A stretch of DNA of 64,000 nt. It comes from Vreelandella aquamarina. Lineage in GTDB: Bacteria > Pseudomonadota > Gammaproteobacteria > Pseudomonadales > Halomonadaceae. This document shows positions 44,855 through 53,411 of this stretch, piece after piece. The position numbers were made by a program, and so were the translations under genes. The notes below the pieces were generated by a model. The model was not told the DNA's origin, ran no database searches, and saw only the letters and a list, made by a program, of their open reading frames with translations. Where the stretch lies: contig NZ_JABYQT010000013.1 of assembly GCF_020075495.1 (NCBI RefSeq), positions 1-64,000 on the forward strand. The letters are read 5' to 3'. Every line of letters begins with the position of its first letter. Position 1 is the first letter of the stretch.

Positions 44855-45316
44855 CTACTTCTCCACCTCGACGCCGACGGCGTGTTCGTACACCAACTGA
44901 CCGCCCAGCCAGCCGGTCAGTGCAACAAGACCTCCGGTCACCAGCGAAACCAGAATGCCCCAGGGCAGTACCAGGGTCGGGTCGTTGAATCGAATCAGCC
45001 AATTCAGCGAGGCAAGGGACAGCATGACGACCGCGATGATGGCGTGGCTCCAGCCGGTGATCAAACGGCGAATCTGACCCACGCTTACCAGATCGACAAT
45101 GCCGGCAAGGCTTGCAAACCATCCACCAAAAGCGCCAATGCCCGCCAGCCAAAGGCCCACCCGCAACCAGAAGGGGTCACTGGTGTACCAGTAGCCCAGA
45201 TCGCAGGCGACCAGGGCCATGAGCGCGGCAACGGGAAAGTGAACCATCAAAGGATGCAGCGGGTGGCCAGCAATAGCAGCGCGGCTTGTGATTTTAGGCC
45301 TGTCGGAGTTTGCCAT
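44855..45316 (-). CDS. DUF2231 membrane protein
   Basis: A 153-residue protein with four membrane helices and the N-terminal motif AGHPLHPLMVHFPVAALMALVACDLGYW, diagnostic of DUF2231, with conserved histidines that could bind haem or metal. ATG at 45316 is preferred to a GTG two codons earlier because AGGAA precedes it. It is divergent from coxB with only 35 bp between the starts, so the coxB promoter must be inside this gene or in that gap. Its role is unknown. Confidence 0.85.
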   Translation of the reverse strand: MANSDRPKITSRAAIAGHPLHPLMVHFPVAALMALVACDLGYWYTSDPFWLRVGLWLAGIGAFGGWFASLAGIVDLVSVGQIRRLITGWSHAIIAVVMLSLASLNWLIRFNDPTLVLPWGILVSLVTGGLVALTGWLGGQLVYEHAVGVEVEK

Positions 45317-45351
45317 TGTCACTTCCTGTGGGCAGAAAAAGGAATAAAAGT

Positions 45352-46413
45352 ATGAGGGAACGCTTTCTAGATCACGCCGCCTTGCCCTGTATTCAACGTG
45401 CTGCGCTGCGGCGGGTCAACCGGTTAATGGTGATTCTTGTCGTGTTGGGGCTTGCCGGTTGTGCCGGTGATAGATCCATTCTAGACCCTGCCGGACAAGC
45501 TGCACGTGATGTGGTGCTCATCTGGTGGGTCATGCTCACGTTTGCCACGGTGGTATTCATCGCGGTCATTTCCCTTTGGCTCTATGCATTCAAGCGCAAG
45601 TATCGCGAGCGTACACTGCAGCAGGAGCGCAGGATCGCCCGCCGCTGGGTCATCGGTGGCGGTATTTTACTGCCCGTGTTCAGCGTCAGCGCCTTGCTCA
45701 TGTTCGGCGTCCCGGCAGGCAAGCGCATGCTGCCGCTGCCGATTGGCCAGCCGGTGGAAGTCATCGAAGTCATCGGCCATCAATGGTGGTGGGAGGTTCG
45801 TTACCCAGGCGCGCAAGGGGGCGAGGTCGTGACGTCCAATCAGCTCGTACTGCCTGCCGGCGAGCCGGTCGATTTTCACGTCACGTCCGCCGATGTTATC
45901 CACGCCTTCTGGATCCCGAGGCTAGGGGGCAAGATCGACATGCTGCCGGGACGGGTCAACGTGATCCGCCTTGAAGCCGATGAGCCGGGCGTCTATGGCG
46001 CCCAATGCGCCGAGTTCTGTGGCGCGCAGCATACCCACATGGATCTTCATGTAGAGGCGCTCGAGCGCGAGGCGTACGAGGCGTGGCTTGAAGACCGCCA
46101 GAGCGAACGCCTGGCCGAGCTTGCCCTGGCAGGCGATGACTTTACCCAGGCGCGTGAAACGTTCGCCTCGAACTGTGCCGTGTGCCACAGCGTGGCCGGT
46201 CTTTCATCGGCCACTATCGGGCCGGATCTTTCCGATATCGGCGCGCGCCCTATGCTGGGAGCTGGCGTACTGCCCATGGAAGAGGGGGCTATTCAGTACT
46301 GGCTCGAAAATCACCAAACGCTTAAGCCGAGTAACAAGATGCCGTCACACGACTATATGGACACTGCCACCTTGGAGTCCCTGGGTGCCTGGCTGGAGAG
46401 CCTGACCCCATGA
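45352..46413 (+). CDS. coxB: Cytochrome c oxidase subunit II with fused cytochrome c (caa3-type)
   Basis: A 353-residue subunit II. A lipobox (LAGC near residue 36) suggests lipid attachment. Two membrane helices follow. The CuA domain has GHQWWWEVRYPGA and the copper ligands CAEFCGAQHTHM (Cys220, Cys224, His228). The C-terminal c-type domain carries CAVCH (275-279) with SNKMPSHDYM as the Met ligand. It therefore takes electrons through its own haem c, as in caa3 oxidases. Its last codons overlap the next gene by four bases, so the two are coupled. Confidence 0.95.
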   Translation: MRERFLDHAALPCIQRAALRRVNRLMVILVVLGLAGCAGDRSILDPAGQAARDVVLIWWVMLTFATVVFIAVISLWLYAFKRKYRERTLQQERRIARRWVIGGGILLPVFSVSALLMFGVPAGKRMLPLPIGQPVEVIEVIGHQWWWEVRYPGAQGGEVVTSNQLVLPAGEPVDFHVTSADVIHAFWIPRLGGKIDMLPGRVNVIRLEADEPGVYGAQCAEFCGAQHTHMDLHVEALEREAYEAWLEDRQSERLAELALAGDDFTQARETFASNCAVCHSVAGLSSATIGPDLSDIGARPMLGAGVLPMEEGAIQYWLENHQTLKPSNKMPSHDYMDTATLESLGAWLESLTP

Positions 46414-48935
46414 CCACCATCAACCGCGAAGTCACACCCCAGGACCCCCAGGACCTGCACAACGATCTGCATGAAGTATGGGGTAACCCGCGCGGCCTGA
46501 AAGCGCTGACCATCGTGAACCACACCACGCTTGGTCTGCGTTTCATGGTGACCGGCGTTGCCTTTTTCCTGGTCGGCGGCATATTGGCCATGCTGATTCG
46601 TACGCAGATTGCCACGCCCGACCAGAACTTCATGACCCCGGAAATCTACAGCCAGGTCACCACCATGCACGGCACGGTGATGATGTTCCTGTTCGCCATC
46701 CCCATCCTGGAAGGGCTGGCGATCTACATGATCCCCAAGATGATTGGCGCTCGTGATCTGGTCTGCCCGCGACTGACCGCACTGGGCTACTGGTGCTATC
46801 TGTTCGGCGGCATCATCTTGTGTTTCAGCATGGTTCTCGAGATGGCGCCGGACAGCGGCTGGTTCATGTACACGCCGCTTAGCAGCAGCGAGTACTCACC
46901 AGGCCTGGGCTCTGACTTCTGGCTGCTGGGCATCACCTTCGTCGAGATTTCCGCGCTTTCGGCGGGTGTCGAGCTGATCGTCTCGATTCTGCGCACCCGC
47001 ACCGAAGGCATGGCGCTGCACAAGATGCCTATCTTTGCCTGGTACATTCTGGCCATGGCACTGATGATTGTGGTGGGTTTCCCGCCCTTGATCCTGGGCA
47101 GTATCCTGCTCGAGCTTGAACGAGCGGTCGGCATGCCGTTCTTCGATGTGGCAGGCGGGGGCGACCCGCTGCTCTGGCAGCACCTGTTCTGGCTTTTTGG
47201 CCATCCCGAGGTCTACATCATCTTCCTGCCGGCGGCCGGCGTCGTCTCGACACTGATTCCGGTATTCGCCGGGCGCCCTCTGGTGGGGTATGGCTGGGTC
47301 GTCTTTGCCGTTGCCGTCATGGGTTTCATCAGCTTCGGGCTGTGGGTTCACCACATGTTTACCGTGGGCATACCGCAGCTGGCCCAGGCGTTCTTCTCGG
47401 CGGCCAGCATGCTGGTCGCCATCCCCACGGCCATTCAGATCTTCGTCTGGCTGGCGACGCTGTGGCTTGGTAAGCCCAGGTTCCAGCTGCCCATGCTATG
47501 GATCGTCGGCTTTCTGGTGATCTTTGTCTGCGGCGGCCTCACCGGGGTGATGCTGGCGTTGGTGCCGTTCAACTGGCAGGTGCACGATACGCACTTCGTC
47601 GTGGCGCACATGCACTACGTACTGGTCGGCGGCATGCTCTTTCCGCTGATGGCCGGCATCTACTACTGGCTGCCGCTCTTCTCCGGGCGTATGCCCTCGG
47701 AAACCATCGGCAAGTGGGGATTCTGGCTGGTGTTCGTCGGGTTCAATGCGACTTTCCTGATCATGCACTGGACAGGGCTTCTGGGCATGCCGCGGCGAGT
47801 CTACACCTACGATACCGGGTTTGGCTGGGATATCTTCAACCTGCTCTCGTCGATAGGCAGCTTTGTCATGTCGGCCGGCTTTGCCATGGTGATCATCGAT
47901 ATTGCGCTGCATTTCCGCTACGGCAAGCCAGCCAAGCACAACCCCTGGAAGGCCGATACGCTGGAGTGGGCAAACTCCATGCCGCCCAGCGCCTACAACT
48001 TTGTCAGCCTGCCAGCTATCGAGACGCGCCATCCGCTATGGGATAACCCGGATCTGCCCCGCACGATGCGCGAAGGCAAGCATGGCCTGCCCACCATCAG
48101 CAATGGTCGCCGGGAGATGTGGGGTACCGACCCGCTGACAGGCAAGCTACGCGAAATCATCCACCTGCCGGGCAACTCCTGGTGGCCGCTCTTTGCTGCC
48201 CTGGCGCTCGCCGTGGTGTGTATCAGCCTGCTGCTGCGCTGGTACCCGGTGGCCGGGGTCGGGGTAGTGATTGCCTTCGGTTTCATACTGCGCTGGTCGT
48301 GGGAAAATGGTGCCCACCCCGCCGCCGCGCCGGATGCGAGAGTGAAGGCTGGCGATCCGCCGCTGCATTCGCGCACCATGGATGGCCCGGGCCTCTGGGC
48401 CATGACCACTGCCATGATCGCCAACGGCTCCTTCTTTCTGTCGTACCTGTTCGGCTGGTTCTACCTCTGGACCGTATCGCCCGAGTGGCGTATGCCCGAT
48501 GAGTCGCCGCTGTCACTGGTCGGACTTTGCGTGGCGGGCGTGGCAGCCATTCTGGGGGCAGGCCTGCTGGAAAAGGCGATTCGCGGCCTGCGCGAAAAGA
48601 ATGACAAGGGCTTGGCGGCCAACTTGTACGGGGCTGCGCTGCTGGGCGCTGTTCAGTTCGGGCTGGTGCTATGGGTATTGCTGAATGCCAATCTGGCCGT
48701 CACCCAAACCACGCACGATGCCGTTATCATGGTTGGCCTTGCCTATGCACTGCTGCATAGCGGGCTGGGGGCCGTGATGGCATTGCTGCAGGGTATGCGA
48801 GTCGGTTACCGGTTTGTTGGCGCCCATGCGCCTTTCGAACCCTTGGTGGTGACTTACTTCTGGCGCTATAGCGTACTGGTGTTCTGGATGCTGGTCGGAG
48901 CACTGGCCATCTTGCCCAGAGTGATAGGGAGCTAG
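46410..48935 (+). CDS. coxA: Cytochrome c oxidase subunit I-III fusion
   Basis: An 841-residue membrane protein. Residues about 30-520 are haem-copper oxidase subunit I: His-Pro-Glu-Val-Tyr at 265-269 (CuB ligand, the D-channel glutamate and cross-linked Tyr), HHMFTVG, and THFVVAHMHYVLVGG with the haem ligands. The position of the K-channel lysine (PTGIK in most A-type enzymes) reads PTAIQ, with Gln343. Residues about 590-841 form a subunit III-like seven-helix segment (SFFLSYLFGWFYLWT, HDAVIMVGLAYALLHSGLG). Similar I-III fusions exist in Pseudomonas-type caa3 oxidases. It overlaps coxB by four bases. Confidence 0.93.
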   Translation: MTTINREVTPQDPQDLHNDLHEVWGNPRGLKALTIVNHTTLGLRFMVTGVAFFLVGGILAMLIRTQIATPDQNFMTPEIYSQVTTMHGTVMMFLFAIPILEGLAIYMIPKMIGARDLVCPRLTALGYWCYLFGGIILCFSMVLEMAPDSGWFMYTPLSSSEYSPGLGSDFWLLGITFVEISALSAGVELIVSILRTRTEGMALHKMPIFAWYILAMALMIVVGFPPLILGSILLELERAVGMPFFDVAGGGDPLLWQHLFWLFGHPEVYIIFLPAAGVVSTLIPVFAGRPLVGYGWVVFAVAVMGFISFGLWVHHMFTVGIPQLAQAFFSAASMLVAIPTAIQIFVWLATLWLGKPRFQLPMLWIVGFLVIFVCGGLTGVMLALVPFNWQVHDTHFVVAHMHYVLVGGMLFPLMAGIYYWLPLFSGRMPSETIGKWGFWLVFVGFNATFLIMHWTGLLGMPRRVYTYDTGFGWDIFNLLSSIGSFVMSAGFAMVIIDIALHFRYGKPAKHNPWKADTLEWANSMPPSAYNFVSLPAIETRHPLWDNPDLPRTMREGKHGLPTISNGRREMWGTDPLTGKLREIIHLPGNSWWPLFAALALAVVCISLLLRWYPVAGVGVVIAFGFILRWSWENGAHPAAAPDARVKAGDPPLHSRTMDGPGLWAMTTAMIANGSFFLSYLFGWFYLWTVSPEWRMPDESPLSLVGLCVAGVAAILGAGLLEKAIRGLREKNDKGLAANLYGAALLGAVQFGLVLWVLLNANLAVTQTTHDAVIMVGLAYALLHSGLGAVMALLQGMRVGYRFVGAHAPFEPLVVTYFWRYSVLVFWMLVGALAILPRVIGS

Positions 48936-48940
48936 CGACC

Positions 48941-49309
48941 GTGAAAGCAATGACTCAACGAATGACTCAACGCCTGCATCTTACTCACCCCGGTCACTTT
49001 GTAGGCGGTCTGATTCTCTGGAGTATCTGGTTTGTAGCGGCTTACGGCGGGCTCTCGGTGGCCTGTGCCGTGGTGCCGCCTGATGCTGCCCGGGGAGCCT
49101 TCACGCCAATCAACGCTTCGCTGCTGCTGATGAGTCTGCTTACCGTGGTACTGATTGCGGCACTGGCCTGGGGCTGCTTCAGAGAAGCCAGGCTGCACCG
49201 GGCGCGGCGGCATTTCAATGCCAAGCTATCGGCATGGCTGTACCTGTTTTCGGCCCTGGCCGTTGTGTTCGTCTCTACGCCGATGGTGGGCTTGCCACCG
49301 TGTCTTTGA
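48941..49309 (+). CDS. Small membrane protein of the oxidase cluster
   Basis: A 122-residue protein with three membrane helices (GHFVGGLILWSIWFVAAYGGLSV, INASLLLMSLLTVVLIAALAWG, LSAWLYLFSALAVVFVSTPM). I do not recognise the family. It starts five bases after the coxA stop and ends 13 bases before the P-type ATPase, so it is part of the same operon and may help assemble the oxidase. The GTG start has GGGAG upstream. Near its start ATGACTCAACG occurs twice in tandem. Confidence 0.75.
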   Translation: MKAMTQRMTQRLHLTHPGHFVGGLILWSIWFVAAYGGLSVACAVVPPDAARGAFTPINASLLLMSLLTVVLIAALAWGCFREARLHRARRHFNAKLSAWLYLFSALAVVFVSTPMVGLPPCL

Positions 49310-49322
49310 GCGAATTGTCTGA

Positions 49323-51506
49323 ATGAAGGGTTCGGCGGGATCGGTGGGCAACAGCGACGAAGCACTTTATACCCTCCATGGCATGTGGTGCACCAGTTGC
49401 GCGCTGGCCGTGGAGGGCGTCGTCGCCCACCGCCCAGGGGTCGAGAGCATCAGCGTTCATTACCCCACCGCTACGCTCTGGATCAAGGGCGCGGCGCCCG
49501 CCATCACGCTTGACATCCTTGCCCCCCAGATCAAGCGCCTGGGGTATCGGTTGACCGCGCTTGAACCCAGCAGCGACGCCCATGCGCGCCTCGAACAGGA
49601 GAGCCGTTACTTGAGCCTGCGCCTGCTGGTAGGGTCGGTATTCGGCATGTGGACCATGCTCGCTTCCATCTTGATCTACGCCGGCGCCTTGCCCAACCCG
49701 ACGGTGGAGTGGGTAGTGGCCTGGGTATCCGGGGCGTTTGCCGTCCCGGTGATCACCTTTGCCGGCTGGCCGTTCTATCGTGCAGGCCTTCGCACGCTGC
49801 GCGCCAAGCGCCCCGGCATGGATGTACTGGTGACGCTGGGCGTCTGGTCAGCGGTCGTGGTATCTCTGGGGCTTCTATGGCGCGGCTCGGCACAGGTGTA
49901 CTTCGACACCGCCGTCATGCTGATCGTGCTTCTGCTAGGTGGGCGGCTGGTAGAAACGCTATGCCGCCATCGCGGGTTGAAGGCGCTGGATATCCTGCCC
50001 GAGCCCAGAGAGGAGATCCTGGCCTGGCAGGATAAGCAGTGGCTGGCTACGCCGCTGGCTGATGTCGCACCGGGCGCTCGGGTAATGCTGGGCGCAGGCG
50101 AGCTTATCGCGCTGGACGGTGTTCTGGAAAGCGCGGCCTGGGTGGATACCGCCTCGCTGACCGGTGAGAGCGTGCCGCGTCACTTCCCCAAGGGAGAGCC
50201 GGTGTATGCCGGCTGTCGGCTTCTGGGGAGTGAAGATGCCCCCATGACCGTTACCCACGCCATGGGCCAGCGACGCCTGGACCGTCTGCGTAACCAGATG
50301 CGTCATTACCAAGCCCAGAAGGGCGAGCTGCACAAGCTGGCCGACCGCTTCGCTGCCTGGTTAAGCCCGGTGGCGCTACTGCTGGGCGTGGCCGCCTTGC
50401 CGGTAGGGCTGCTGCTCGGTCTCGGGGTGGAGGAGGCGGCGGTTCGAGCGCTCTCGGTACTGGTGGTTGCCTGCCCCTGCGCCGTGGGGCTTGCGGTGCC
50501 GCTGGCAAGCCTTGCAGGCAGCGGCCGTATGCTGAGCCAGGGCATTGCCCTGCGCGACCCGGCTGCGCTTGAAACGCTTGCCAAGGTAACATCCATCGCG
50601 GTGGACAAAACCGGAACCCTGACCCGTGGCGAGCCCACGCTAGTCAGCTGGGAGTGCCGCGAGGGCATTTCTGAGTCACTACTAAAAGCCAGGCTTCATC
50701 AGGTTGTCACCAGCAGCCAGCACCCATTGGCGCAAGCGCTCAAGCGCTGGGCAGATGGAAGCGAGGCGTCTGTGCCAAGTGCACAGGTAATCAATGAGGT
50801 GCCGGGGCAGGGTGTGCAGCTGGAACTGGCAGGGCAGGGGCGCTTCTGGTTGGGCAGCCGGCGGTTTCTAACCAGCCAGGGCGTTGCGCTTGGTGAGATA
50901 AGCCCCGATACGCCACATCAGGCAGCCTCTGAAGTGCTTCTGGCCGACGAGCAGGGCTGGCTGGGCAGTTTCTATCTTGAGGATATGCCCTACGCGGATG
51001 CTGCCTCGTGCATTGCGCAGCTGCGGGCCGACTACTGGGTCATCATGCTGAGCGGCGACCGCCCAAGTGCGGTAGACGCCATGGCCAGTCAGCTGGGAAT
51101 GGCGAACGACGTCTGTTTTGCCGAGCGCTCGCCGGAGGCCAAGGCGCGGCTGGTTCAGGGGTTGCCCGCACCGACGCTGTTTGTAGGAGATGGCGTCAAC
51201 GATACGCTGAGCCTGGCCGCGGCGGATGTGGGGGTGGCGCCCTTCAATGCAAGCGACGCCGCCCGGGAAGGAGCGGCAGCGTACCTGCTCAAGCCCGGCC
51301 TTGCCAGTCTGGTAGAGGGGCTTTCTAGCGCGCGGGCCACCCGCCGTGTCATGGTCCAGAACCTGACGCTTTCTGCTGTGTACAACACGCTGGCGCTGGG
51401 GCTTGTCATCGTCATGGCCATTCCACCGCTGGTGGCTGTACTGGCCATGGTAGCAAGCTCATTGAGCGTGACGCTCAATGCCGCGCGGCTTGCCTGGCGC
51501 GAATGA
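49323..51506 (+). CDS. Copper-type P1B ATPase
   Basis: A 727-residue heavy-metal P-type ATPase. The N-terminal metal-binding domain has GMWCTSC (Cys23, Cys26). The membrane CPC motif (Cys384-Pro-Cys386 in VVACPCAVGLAVPLA), the phosphorylation site DKTGTL (Asp428) and GDGVND are intact. CPC with this context indicates a Cu+ transporter of the CcoI/CtpA type, which delivers copper to the periplasm for oxidase assembly. Its place 13 bp after the oxidase genes supports that role rather than general copper resistance. Confidence 0.92.
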   Translation: MKGSAGSVGNSDEALYTLHGMWCTSCALAVEGVVAHRPGVESISVHYPTATLWIKGAAPAITLDILAPQIKRLGYRLTALEPSSDAHARLEQESRYLSLRLLVGSVFGMWTMLASILIYAGALPNPTVEWVVAWVSGAFAVPVITFAGWPFYRAGLRTLRAKRPGMDVLVTLGVWSAVVVSLGLLWRGSAQVYFDTAVMLIVLLLGGRLVETLCRHRGLKALDILPEPREEILAWQDKQWLATPLADVAPGARVMLGAGELIALDGVLESAAWVDTASLTGESVPRHFPKGEPVYAGCRLLGSEDAPMTVTHAMGQRRLDRLRNQMRHYQAQKGELHKLADRFAAWLSPVALLLGVAALPVGLLLGLGVEEAAVRALSVLVVACPCAVGLAVPLASLAGSGRMLSQGIALRDPAALETLAKVTSIAVDKTGTLTRGEPTLVSWECREGISESLLKARLHQVVTSSQHPLAQALKRWADGSEASVPSAQVINEVPGQGVQLELAGQGRFWLGSRRFLTSQGVALGEISPDTPHQAASEVLLADEQGWLGSFYLEDMPYADAASCIAQLRADYWVIMLSGDRPSAVDAMASQLGMANDVCFAERSPEAKARLVQGLPAPTLFVGDGVNDTLSLAAADVGVAPFNASDAAREGAAAYLLKPGLASLVEGLSSARATRRVMVQNLTLSAVYNTLALGLVIVMAIPPLVAVLAMVASSLSVTLNAARLAWRE

Positions 51507-51514
51507 TGCTCGAT

Positions 51515-51835
51515 CTAGCTGGCCACTGGAGCCAGCGGTGGGTAGCCCAGCGCTTCGGCCAGTAATGCTGCCTGCGTTGCCACCCAGGTCGGGTCGATCG
51601 GCCCCCAACTGACGATTCGGTATGCACCGCTGTTGTGGCGCTCGCCCTGGGCAGGTTGAAACTGGCATTCGATATCAAGCTCCGCCAGAGAGGTGATGGT
51701 GTCCTGCGCCGTGCGCCGCGGCATGCCGGAGGTGCTCATCAGCGCCGGCACGCTGGCTACACCTGAGTCGATCAGGTAGGCAACGTACAGGCGGCGGTAG
51801 AAACTGGATTTTGTCTTGCTCAAGGTGTCGGTCAT
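51515..51835 (-). CDS. Winged helix-turn-helix protein
   Basis: A 106-residue protein whose N-terminal part (SFYRRLYVAYLIDSGVASVPALMSTSGMPRRTAQDTITSLAELDIECQF) is a winged helix. The C-terminal part (YRIVSWGPIDPTWVATQAALLAEALGY) may form a dimer. The target is not known. ATG at 51835 is preferred because GGAGAAG lies ahead of it; the frame extends upstream into the Na/Pi leader. It converges on the P-type ATPase with 8 bp between stop codons. Confidence 0.8.
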   Translation of the reverse strand: MTDTLSKTKSSFYRRLYVAYLIDSGVASVPALMSTSGMPRRTAQDTITSLAELDIECQFQPAQGERHNSGAYRIVSWGPIDPTWVATQAALLAEALGYPPLAPVAS

Positions 51836-51979
51836 GAAAAAGCTTCTCCTCGTTTTATCAATGCCTTGACCGGTTGGCGACGCATTGGTTTTGTTTTGCC
51901 ATACACTGGTCACGGTTGTGTCACTTGGGGTTGCCATGCTGGCAAGTGGGTAGTTCCTACTTCCAAGAGGGTATGGCAA

Positions 51980-53161
51980 ATGACCGATACGACCAACAGC
52001 GCCGGGCGGGACACGTTCTCCCGACATGGCGCGGAGACACAGCGTAAAGGAAAGCTCAGGCATTGGCTGACGCTTGCCTTGCTGGTGTATTGCCTGATTT
52101 GTGCGGTATCCATCGTGGGCGATGGCTTCCAGTTGGCTACTGGCGACTACGCCGAGCAATTGTTCGCCTTTGCCGTCAACCCGTTCGTGGGCCTGATGAT
52201 CGGCATCACTGCCACCGCCTTGATTCAATCCTCCTCCACCGTGACCTCGGTCATTGTCGGCATGGTGGCGGGCGGGCTGCCCGTCGGCCTGGCAGTGCCC
52301 ATGATCATGGGGGCGAACGTGGGGACCACGGTGACCAATACGCTGGTAAGTCTTGGGCACGTCAAGAACAAGGATGAGTTTCGCCGCGCCTTTGCCGCCG
52401 CCACGGTGCATGACTTCTTCAATCTGCTGGCGGTAGTGATTCTACTCCCCCTTGAAATTCTGTTCAGCCCCCTGGAGCGTCTGGCCGAGCGTATCGCCGT
52501 TATCTTTTATGGCGATTCCGATCTTTCCATGGACAATGTCAATCTCATTGGCCAGGCGACGCAGCCGATCACCGAGACCATCGCGCGCGCGCTTTCCAGC
52601 CTGCCGGAGGCAGCAGGCGGTATTGCCATGATCATCATTGGCGTGGCGCTGATATTTCTGGCCATTCGCTATATCGGCATGCTCTTGAAGACACTGATGG
52701 TCGGACGCGCCAGACAGATCATGCTCAACGCGATTGGTCGAGGCCCGGTGACCGGCGTCATTTCCGGGGCGTTGGTGACGATGCTGGTGCAATCGTCATC
52801 GACTACTACCAGCCTGATGGTTCCCATGGCTGGCTCCGGCGCGTTCACCCTGCGCCAGATCTATCCGTTCACGATCGGCAGCAATCTGGGCACCACCATG
52901 ACGGCATTGCTGGCAGCCACCGCGGTCACGGGATCGACGGCCTTGCTGGCGCTGGAAATCGCGCTGGTGCATCTGCTGTTCAATCTATTCGCCGTGCTGA
53001 TCATCGGCGGCTTGCCATTTTTACGTCTGCTTCCCGTGAAAGGTGCCCAGTGGTTGGGCAGGACAGGGGCCGAGCGCAAGACCCTGGCCGCCGGATGGGT
53101 GCTGGGCGTATTTATCGCACTACCCGTTTCGTTAATTGCCGTGACCGTCGTTGCAGGATAA
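51980..53161 (+). CDS. Na+/phosphate symporter (PNaS family)
   Basis: A 393-residue membrane protein with the two PNaS signature repeats: TATALIQSSSTVTSVIVGMVAGGLP with MGANVGTTVTNT near residue 80, and GALVTMLVQSSSTTTSLMVPMAGSG with GSNLGTTMTALLAA near residue 280. The QSSS motifs form the Na+ and phosphate sites. It is like NptA of Vibrio. ATG at 51980 has AGAGG nine bases upstream. A small coiled-coil protein follows at once. Confidence 0.93.
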   Translation: MTDTTNSAGRDTFSRHGAETQRKGKLRHWLTLALLVYCLICAVSIVGDGFQLATGDYAEQLFAFAVNPFVGLMIGITATALIQSSSTVTSVIVGMVAGGLPVGLAVPMIMGANVGTTVTNTLVSLGHVKNKDEFRRAFAAATVHDFFNLLAVVILLPLEILFSPLERLAERIAVIFYGDSDLSMDNVNLIGQATQPITETIARALSSLPEAAGGIAMIIIGVALIFLAIRYIGMLLKTLMVGRARQIMLNAIGRGPVTGVISGALVTMLVQSSSTTTSLMVPMAGSGAFTLRQIYPFTIGSNLGTTMTALLAATAVTGSTALLALEIALVHLLFNLFAVLIIGGLPFLRLLPVKGAQWLGRTGAERKTLAAGWVLGVFIALPVSLIAVTVVAG

Positions 53162-53165
53162 CGCC

Positions 53166-53396
53166 ATGAGTATTGAACAGAACATTCACACCACGTCGAC
53201 CGCAGAACTGAAGGCGATGTTGAACGATTCGGTCGAGATCATCGACGAAATCAGAGCCGAGCTCGATGCACGGGAAGCCCAAGCCCAGGAACTTGAAAAG
53301 ATGGACTCGCTGGTCATCGAGGCGCGTCCCAGGCTTCAAGAAATACGCGGCTTTTTCGCGCTGGTGCTCGACGAGCTACGCGCGCGCCGCCGTTAA
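53166..53396 (+). CDS. Small coiled-coil hypothetical protein
   Basis: A 76-residue, highly charged protein predicted to be helical (ELKAMLNDSVEIIDEIRAELDAREAQAQELEKMD). ATG at 53166 lies four bases after the Na/Pi transporter stop, with GGA upstream, so the two are coupled. The transporter may have a cytoplasmic partner; that is inference. It converges on the radical SAM gene. Confidence 0.7.
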   Translation: MSIEQNIHTTSTAELKAMLNDSVEIIDEIRAELDAREAQAQELEKMDSLVIEARPRLQEIRGFFALVLDELRARRR

Positions 53397-53411
53397 GCGC
53401 TGAAAGCGTGG

